DNA of 39,156 nucleotides from Bdellovibrionales bacterium (GTDB lineage: Bacteria > Bdellovibrionota > Bdellovibrionia > Bdellovibrionales > Bdellovibrionaceae): assembly GCA_005793345.1 (NCBI GenBank), contig SXSU01000055.1, forward strand, positions 1-39,156, read 5' to 3'. Positions 34,628 through 39,156 of this stretch are shown piece by piece. How positions within the stretch are numbered: position 1 is the first letter of the stretch; each line of letters begins with the position of its first letter. The translations under genes were made by a program, and so were the position numbers. The notes below the pieces were generated by a model. The model searched no databases. It saw only the letters and a list, made by a program, of their open reading frames with translations, and had not been told where the DNA came from.

Positions 34628-35217
34628 TGTCATTTATAAATTCAAATGCTAAAGAAATTCATTGTAAGATTGTTTATTACGGTCCTTCATTGGGCGGCAA
34701 AACTACAAATATTCAATGGGTCTATCAACAAACCTCAACAGATGCTAAAAATAAATTAGTAGAAATTGGGGCTGATGTTGAAAGAACATTATTTTTTGAT
34801 TTTCTCCCATTAAATATTGGTGACATTAAAGGATACAAAACTCGCTTCCACCTCTACACAGTCCCAGGGCAAGTCGTTTATGACGCCAGCCGAAAATTAA
34901 TTCTCAAGGGATTAGATGGGGTCGTATTTGTCGCGGACTCTCAAGAAGAACGAATGGATGAAAATATTCAAGCCTTTAGAAATCTTGAGAAAAATCTTGA
35001 ACAACATGGTTATGATATTCGTCAAATTCCAATGGTTGTTCAATACAACAAACGTGATCTAAACAATGTACTTAAAATTAATGAGCTTAGATCCTCCTTA
35101 AATCCCAATGGTGTGCCAGATTTTGAAGCTGTAGCAGCCGAAGGTAAAGGGGTCATGGAAACTTTAAATTCTATTTCTAGATCTATAATTAATGTTCTCA
35201 AAGGCGGACAGATATAG
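34627..35217 (+). CDS. mglA: MglA-type small Ras-like GTPase
   Basis: The protein has 196 residues. Its P-loop, YGPSLGGKTTN (about 19-28), has the extra residues and no Asp-Gly-Val switch of ordinary Ras, as in MglA. Switch II is TVPGQVVYDASRKLIL in place of DxxG, and the base-recognition loop is QYNKRDL. MglA sets the leading pole in Myxococcus gliding and affects invasion in Bdellovibrio; its GAP partner MglB is not in this window. Start and stop of recR overlap by one base, so expression is tied to recombination genes, an order I associate with Bdellovibrio-like bacteria. Confidence 0.9.
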   Translation: MSFINSNAKEIHCKIVYYGPSLGGKTTNIQWVYQQTSTDAKNKLVEIGADVERTLFFDFLPLNIGDIKGYKTRFHLYTVPGQVVYDASRKLILKGLDGVVFVADSQEERMDENIQAFRNLEKNLEQHGYDIRQIPMVVQYNKRDLNNVLKINELRSSLNPNGVPDFEAVAAEGKGVMETLNSISRSIINVLKGGQI

Positions 35218-35233
35218 TACAATCCCTCACATT

Positions 35234-36205
35234 ATGTACTTAAATCAAAACTCCCTTAAAGAAGATATCTTAAGCCTTAAAAAAGAAAAAAATGTTACTT
35301 TCTTAGCTCACTATTATGAGGATGGCGAGATTCAAGATCTCGCTGATAAAGTTGGAGATAGTTTTTTTCTAGCAAAAGAAGGGCAAAAATCAGAGTCACA
35401 AATTATTTTATTAGCTGGCGTTGTATTTATGGCAGAATCCGTAAAAATATTAAATCCCACAAAAAAAGTAATTGTACCTGATTTAGATGCTGGATGTTCT
35501 TTAGTAAAAGAATCTCCATATGAAGACTATCTAAAATGGAGAAGGCAACACCCAACAGGAATAGCTGTTACATATATTAATTCAAGCGCAGAAGTGAAAG
35601 CTATTTCTGATGTTATCGTAACCTCAAGTAATGCGGCAGCCATCATTGATTCAATACCCAAAGATCGACCAATTCTTTTTGGACCTGATAAAAACCTAGG
35701 AAGTTTTTTATCAAAAAAATTAAATCGAGAAATGATTTTATGGCCCGGCTCTTGCGAAGTTCATATTTTGTTTTCTGCTAAAAAATTATATGAGCTTTCA
35801 TTACAATATCCAAAAGCTGTTGTTCTAGCACATCCCGAGTGTGATCCTGCAGTCTTGCAATATGCACATGTGATTGGATCGACTTCACGTTTACTTGAAG
35901 AGGTTGAAAAAAATCCAGCAACGCAATTTATTGTAGCTACAGAGCCAGGAATACTTCACCAAATGAAAAAATCCAGACACGATAATGTTGAATTGATTGA
36001 AGCTCCTCAAGAGGGAAGTTGCGGTTGCAATAACTGTCCATATATGAAAATGAATACTCTTGAAAAAATAAAAAATGCTCTTTTAACTGAAACTCCAGAA
36101 ATAAAAATGGATTCTGATTTAATAAATAGAGCTTCAATTTCACTTCAAAGAATGATGGATATTACCAGTGGTAAACCAGTTACCTGGCCAGATCGTTTTA
36201 CTTAG
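35234..36205 (+). CDS. nadA: Quinolinate synthase A
   Basis: I start at the ATG of 35234 (323 residues, MYLNQNSLKEDILSLKKEKN); the frame is open to 35192, inside mglA, but the chosen start matches family N-termini. The 4Fe-4S ligands are Cys88 (LDAGCSL), Cys203 (AHPECDP) and the final cluster motif GSCGCNNCPYMKMNTL (Cys268 as likely ligand). FLAHYYEDGEIQDLADKVGD is the substrate region. It condenses iminoaspartate with dihydroxyacetone phosphate to make quinolinate, for NAD synthesis. nadB and nadC are not nearby. The ribosome site is weak, so coupling to mglA is possible. Confidence 0.95.
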   Translation: MYLNQNSLKEDILSLKKEKNVTFLAHYYEDGEIQDLADKVGDSFFLAKEGQKSESQIILLAGVVFMAESVKILNPTKKVIVPDLDAGCSLVKESPYEDYLKWRRQHPTGIAVTYINSSAEVKAISDVIVTSSNAAAIIDSIPKDRPILFGPDKNLGSFLSKKLNREMILWPGSCEVHILFSAKKLYELSLQYPKAVVLAHPECDPAVLQYAHVIGSTSRLLEEVEKNPATQFIVATEPGILHQMKKSRHDNVELIEAPQEGSCGCNNCPYMKMNTLEKIKNALLTETPEIKMDSDLINRASISLQRMMDITSGKPVTWPDRFT

Positions 36206-36453
36206 AATATCTTTATCTAACATAAACTATCTCAAAAAAATACGACCATTAAAAATTAATCGTTTTTATTCGTCTTTAATTGATAAAATTAGAAATAAAA
36301 TTAAATTAACTAGACCTAGGTATAAAGTTTTTAACTAGTCCACCGATCAGTTTATTGTAAGCTGAGTGGAGTCTGAAATGATAAGGATCTCATTAAAGTG
36401 TCCATACTTAAAATTTATTAAAAACTATATGAATGCACGAGAAAGGTCATCTT

Positions 36454-36957
36454 ATGAAATCTGATAGAAGAACAGCCACTAGAAAGCAAGTTTGCCCACT
36501 AACAATTTCACATTTTTCAGTTGTTGAAAGCATGGTTAAGCTTGCTAAAAAGGGACACGTTGTGAATGCATCTGCAAAGGGTTTTTTAGTCCATATTAAG
36601 AGAGAGGATTTAATTCCAAAATCTTTAAAATCAAATTTAAATCTTGAGGTTTTATTAGGGAATGGTGTTATTGTTAAAATCGAAGAAATGAATTTAGAAC
36701 TTTTTGGTCGCATTTCAAGAACCAAGCTTTTAGGCAAAGAGGGATTTGAATTGGCAATAGATTATTCTGAAGAAGCCCCTCTATATTGGAGAGAGTGTCT
36801 GATGGATCTTTTACCCACTCCCGAAGAATTTTCTGATTTTCAGCCTAATAATAATTTAATTAGTGATGACACAAGTCCTTCAAAAATTCACACCGTAGCA
36901 ACGAGTAAATCAATCCCACGAAATGTAATTTCAATCAAGGGTGTAAAATCTCGGTAA
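36454..36957 (+). CDS. PilZ-domain protein, probable cyclic-di-GMP receptor
   Basis: I start at the ATG of 36454, seven bases after AAAGG, giving 167 residues. The N-terminus KSDRRTATRKQVCPLTI supplies the RxxxR part and VVNASAKGFLV the (D/N)xSxxG part of the PilZ c-di-GMP site. The rest of the small barrel includes IVKIEEMNLELFGRISRTKL and GFELAIDYSE. A polar C-terminal tail follows. Single-domain PilZ proteins relay c-di-GMP to motility or secretion machines; the target is not evident. The 3' end overlaps the convergent gene by 27 bp. Confidence 0.7.
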   Translation: MKSDRRTATRKQVCPLTISHFSVVESMVKLAKKGHVVNASAKGFLVHIKREDLIPKSLKSNLNLEVLLGNGVIVKIEEMNLELFGRISRTKLLGKEGFELAIDYSEEAPLYWRECLMDLLPTPEEFSDFQPNNNLISDDTSPSKIHTVATSKSIPRNVISIKGVKSR

Positions 36958-37596
36958 TGCTTTTTCACTAGAAATCATAATCGAATAATGGGGAGGCAAG
37001 AACCAAGAAATTGCCTCACAAATACCTTGATGTTCTTTTTGTGGTGGACTACCAAGACTCTCTAAAGAAAATACAAGGTCAAATTTATTTGGTTCACGTG
37101 AAATCATCAAAATTCTTGGCGCAATAATTCCTTGTTGTTGAAAAAATTCTTTAATTATTTTTCTAACATATAAAGGCAAATAAGCTTCTGTTGGACATCC
37201 ATGCATCAAAAGCTCTTTATTTGAAAAATCTAAATATTCAGCTTCAGCCATTGTTTTAGAAACTTCGATATTGTTTAAGTAAAAGAGTCCGGTTTCTTTA
37301 AAATGCCAAAGCATACCGTAGGTAAAAATATAATCTGGCATTTTTTTATTGGCATTTATGACAAGCCCAATTCCTCTTTGAACCAACCAATTCAAAACCT
37401 TTTGAAAAGATTCTGTTCCCTCACGATCTACTGTTTCTGCAAATAAATAAGGCCACCCATCAGGTCCGTATTGTGGGTCTAAATTTGTCACTTTTAGATC
37501 AGACAATGTTAGCTGATTAAAAAAATAGTTTTCCCAGGTAATATTTCTAAGTTTATCTTCAATAAGGGACAATTGATGGAGTGTAAAATTTTTCAT
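36931..37596 (-). CDS. Conserved-looking cytoplasmic protein of unknown function
   Basis: From the ATG at 37594-37596 the product has 221 residues; the frame extends 13 codons to a TTG at 37635. No signal peptide or membrane segment. Features include LDPQYGPDGWPYLFAETV, FQKVLNWLVQRGIGLVINAN, DYIFTYGMLWHFKETGLFYL, a Cys in LLMHGCPTEAYLP and a basic C-terminal half (VRKIIKEFFQQQGIIAPRIL). I do not recognise a family. The last 27 bp overlap the PilZ gene on the other strand, so the two transcripts are antisense at their ends. Confidence 0.6.
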   Translation of the reverse strand: MKNFTLHQLSLIEDKLRNITWENYFFNQLTLSDLKVTNLDPQYGPDGWPYLFAETVDREGTESFQKVLNWLVQRGIGLVINANKKMPDYIFTYGMLWHFKETGLFYLNNIEVSKTMAEAEYLDFSNKELLMHGCPTEAYLPLYVRKIIKEFFQQQGIIAPRILMISREPNKFDLVFSLESLGSPPQKEHQGICEAISWFLPPHYSIMISSEKALPRFYTLD

Positions 37597-37686
37597 AATC
37601 CAGTGATCTATTTTATATAATAGGGATTTGGTCAATACTTTTTAAAAAAACTCGCTTTCTCTAATTTTTTTTGGTAAAGCACACGC

Positions 37687-38175
37687 ATGGTTGCATCAAT
37701 TATTTGGATTCTTTTTGTATTATTTATCATTATCGGGTTTGCGGGTGTTTTATTACCAGGAATCCCAGGTCTGTTTTTATTTTTTCTTGCCTCACTTTTA
37801 GTTTACTATTTTATTCCAGGATTAATTTCAGGGTGGACAGTTTCGATAATGCTTAGTGGTTTTCTATTAACTTTTCCATTAGAAATTTTAGGAACATTAG
37901 TTGGAGCAAAGTGGGGTAAGGCTACTAAATGGGGGTTATTTGGAGCATCAATAGGGGGCTTTGTTGGAATTTTTTTTGGAATTCCTGGATTAATTGTTGG
38001 CCCCCTAATTGGGGCTTTTGTTGCTGAAATTATTTTGAGTCGAAGATCTGTACAAGAATCAGCAAATGCGGGCGTCGGTGCTGGTATGGGACTTATAATT
38101 TCAACAGCAGCAAAAACATTACTTGCATTTTTTCTCATTGCTGTATTTGTCATCGATATTTTCTTCATAAATTAA
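37687..38175 (+). CDS. DUF456 family membrane protein
   Basis: The protein has 162 residues, nearly all hydrophobic, with four or five membrane segments. The family pattern is clear: GFAGVLLPGIPGLFLFFLAS, then LTFPLEILGTLVGAKWGKAT, LFGASIGGFVGIFFGIPGLI and VGPLIGAFVAEIILSRR. Function of the family is unknown. The ATG has no clear ribosome site. It lies between an unknown divergent gene and tRNA-Ser(GGA). Confidence 0.85.
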   Translation: MVASIIWILFVLFIIIGFAGVLLPGIPGLFLFFLASLLVYYFIPGLISGWTVSIMLSGFLLTFPLEILGTLVGAKWGKATKWGLFGASIGGFVGIFFGIPGLIVGPLIGAFVAEIILSRRSVQESANAGVGAGMGLIISTAAKTLLAFFLIAVFVIDIFFIN

Positions 38176-38249
38176 AAAGTTAATTGGTTAAAAATTGAAT
38201 TGATATATTATATTCTTTAAATTAATTTTAAAAATACATTTTTTGTAAC

Positions 38250-38340
38250 GGAGAGGTGGCCGAGTGGCTGAAGGCGCTCGCTTGGAAAGCGAGTTTACGC
38301 CAAAAGCGTAACAAGAGTTCGAATCTCTTCCTCTCCGCCA
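38250..38340 (+). tRNA. tRNA-Ser (anticodon GGA)
   Basis: A 91-nt class II tRNA. The acceptor stem GGAGAGG pairs with CCTCTCC, then G and encoded CCA (38338-38340). Anticodon stem CTCGC/GCGAG with loop TTGGAAA gives GGA, reading UCC and UCU. The variable arm TTTACGCCAAAAGCGTAAC is a clear hairpin. T arm AAGAG-TTCGAAT-CTCTT is fully paired. A T-rich run follows the CCA at 38351-38358. Confidence 0.96.
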
Positions 38341-38443
38341 TTTCCGGATGTTTTTTTTATTAAAGTTTTATCTTAGACCTTTCTTTGAATTAAAGAATCG
38401 GTTAAACTTTAACTAGTTTATTATTCACACACTTAAAATTAAA

Positions 38444-38459
38444 TGGAGATTGATCTCCA
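38444..38459. promoter_or_regulatory. 16-bp palindrome before the ZrgA-like gene
   Basis: TGGAGAT-TG-ATCTCCA is a perfect seven-base inverted repeat ending 24 bp before the ATG at 38484. It could be an operator or a hairpin in the leader that affects the AAGGA ribosome site at about 38474. It is not a recognisable Zur/Fur box, although the downstream gene is metal-linked by family. Confidence 0.35.
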
Positions 38460-38483
38460 CAAAAATATAATAAAAGGACTTTT

Positions 38484-39014
38484 ATGAAATTAGTAATTTT
38501 ATCAGCTTTATTGTTTTTTAGTTTAAACACTTTTGCCGCAAAAAAAAAGCATGATCATCGTGAGCATGGCGTTCATGTCCACGGTTCTGGAAATTTAGCA
38601 ATTGCCTTTGATGAAACTAAAGGAAAAGTGGAATTCAAAAGCGCAGCTGAAGGAATTTTAGGATTTGAACATAAACCAAAAAATAAAAATGACGAAAAGG
38701 TTGTTGCAGACGCAATTGCCAACTTTGAAAAAAATATTTCTAAAATGATTCAATTCGATGCTTCACTTGATTGTCTATTCACTAAGGAGATAATTGGACA
38801 AGTTTCAGAAAAAGATGACGAAGGTTCAGGCGAACATTCTGAATGGGCAGCTAATTTCACAGTAGTTTGTGCAAAATCGCCGATTGGAACAACCTTAATT
38901 ATTGATTTTAGTAGTTTCAAATTTTTAAATGATTTAGATATTACTGTTTTAGCTGGCTCAATTCAAAAAAGTGCTGAGTTTAAGAAAAAACCAGTCTCAA
39001 TTGAACTTAAATAA
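38484..39014 (+). CDS. His-rich periplasmic protein, DUF2796/ZrgA family
   Basis: The protein has 176 residues, with AAGGA five bases before the ATG and a signal peptide ending TFAA. The mature N-terminus KKHDHREHGVHVHGSGNLAI is His-rich. It is followed by GKVEFKSAAEGILGFEHKP, the DUF2796 hallmark (HGxAxLxxAxxG..l.i...SPa..ilGFEH). Members such as ZrgA of Vibrio bind Zn and work with zinc uptake ABC transporters. A Cys pair (DCLF, VVCAK) may form a disulphide. No znuABC genes are adjacent. The stop codon TAA (39012-39014) is the first TAA of repeat copy F. Confidence 0.85.
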   Translation: MKLVILSALLFFSLNTFAAKKKHDHREHGVHVHGSGNLAIAFDETKGKVEFKSAAEGILGFEHKPKNKNDEKVVADAIANFEKNISKMIQFDASLDCLFTKEIIGQVSEKDDEGSGEHSEWAANFTVVCAKSPIGTTLIIDFSSFKFLNDLDITVLAGSIQKSAEFKKKPVSIELK

Positions 39015-39156
39015 CTGCTAATGATTAAGTCTGATCGCTTCGCGATTATATCAGACATAATCTTTAGCAGTTATTTTCCTGCTTGCTGGGGGTGATTTTC
39101 AATCACCCCATATTAACTGCTTATGATTAAGTCTGATCGCTTCGCGATTATATCAG
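39011..39156 (+). repeat. Dispersed palindromic element, copy F, tandem with the start of another unit (cut by window edge)
   Basis: Plus-strand orientation: 64-bp hairpin 39011-39074 (arms ATAACTGCT and AGCAGTTAT, tip ATCGC-TTC-GCGAT), linker, G4/C4 hairpin 39089-39109. The AT hairpin is missing here; a second large hairpin starts directly (AACTGCTTATGATTAAGTC, from about 39114) and continues past the window end. The array therefore contains at least two units head to tail. The first TAA is the stop codon of the ZrgA-like gene. Confidence 0.9.

Noticed and set aside
39011-39156. Direct repeats of the large hairpin about 100 bp apart could suggest a CRISPR array.
   Set aside because: The units are long self-complementary palindromes, the sequence between them is the constant G4/C4 linker and not variable spacers, and there are no cas genes.

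Overview
The window is very AT-rich, gene-dense bacterial chromosome from a Gram-negative (diderm) organism. Evidence for an outer membrane is the lipoproteins, beta-barrel-like proteins, a LolA-like protein and a LolCDE/MacB-type ABC system. The block ffs (SRP RNA), dnaX, ybaB, recR, an MglA-type GTPase and nadA, together with CHASE2-cyclase and PilZ proteins, fits Bdellovibrionota or a related deltaproteobacterial-type lineage. This placement is inferred from gene content and order; no species is claimed.

Layout. 1-865 is accessory or decaying DNA: the end of an IS21-family element with the first codons of istA, then a broken DUF1016/YhcG-type nuclease gene. 866-9947 (all minus) carries a secreted or anchored protein with three Cys-framed repeats, an MFS exporter, an NhaR-like LysR regulator, an EEP-family phosphodiesterase, an SH3-domain protein overlapping an M48 lipoprotein protease, and a CHASE2 adenylate cyclase. 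10112-16307 (plus) is a tight five-gene operon: ABC ATPase, two FtsX-type permeases, a LolA-like periplasmic protein and an outer-membrane barrel candidate, probably a trans-envelope lipid or lipoprotein pathway. 16304-22792 is mixed: an AAA/DUF4143 ATPase, a lipoprotein, a 255-bp MITE-like nested inverted repeat, an RlmD-like rRNA methyltransferase, a GcvH-like protein without its lipoyl lysine, a barrel-like protein and a TetA-like MFS pump. 23190-30568 holds valS, a truncated oligopeptidase gene, tRNA-Ser(UGA), rsmJ, a UbiA-like membrane protein, a polyprenyl diphosphate synthase and a thioesterase. 30820-39014 holds an amidohydrolase, ffs, dnaX-ybaB-recR-mglA-nadA, a PilZ protein, an unknown protein, a DUF456 protein, tRNA-Ser(GGA) and a ZrgA-like His-rich protein.

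The most unusual feature is a family of about 140-bp dispersed palindromic elements, six copies or part-copies at about 5003, 5935, 22854, 28933, 30591 and 39011. Each complete copy is built from a 64-bp imperfect hairpin, a G4/C4 hairpin and an AT hairpin. Four of the six begin exactly on the TAA stop codon of the preceding gene, in the same register and orientation. The hairpins differ between copies by paired changes that keep the stem. I know of no named family with this sequence, and no associated transposase is in the window.

Start codons were adjusted by eye to ribosome binding sites where a longer frame was possible. All family assignments rest on motif recognition, not on database searches.
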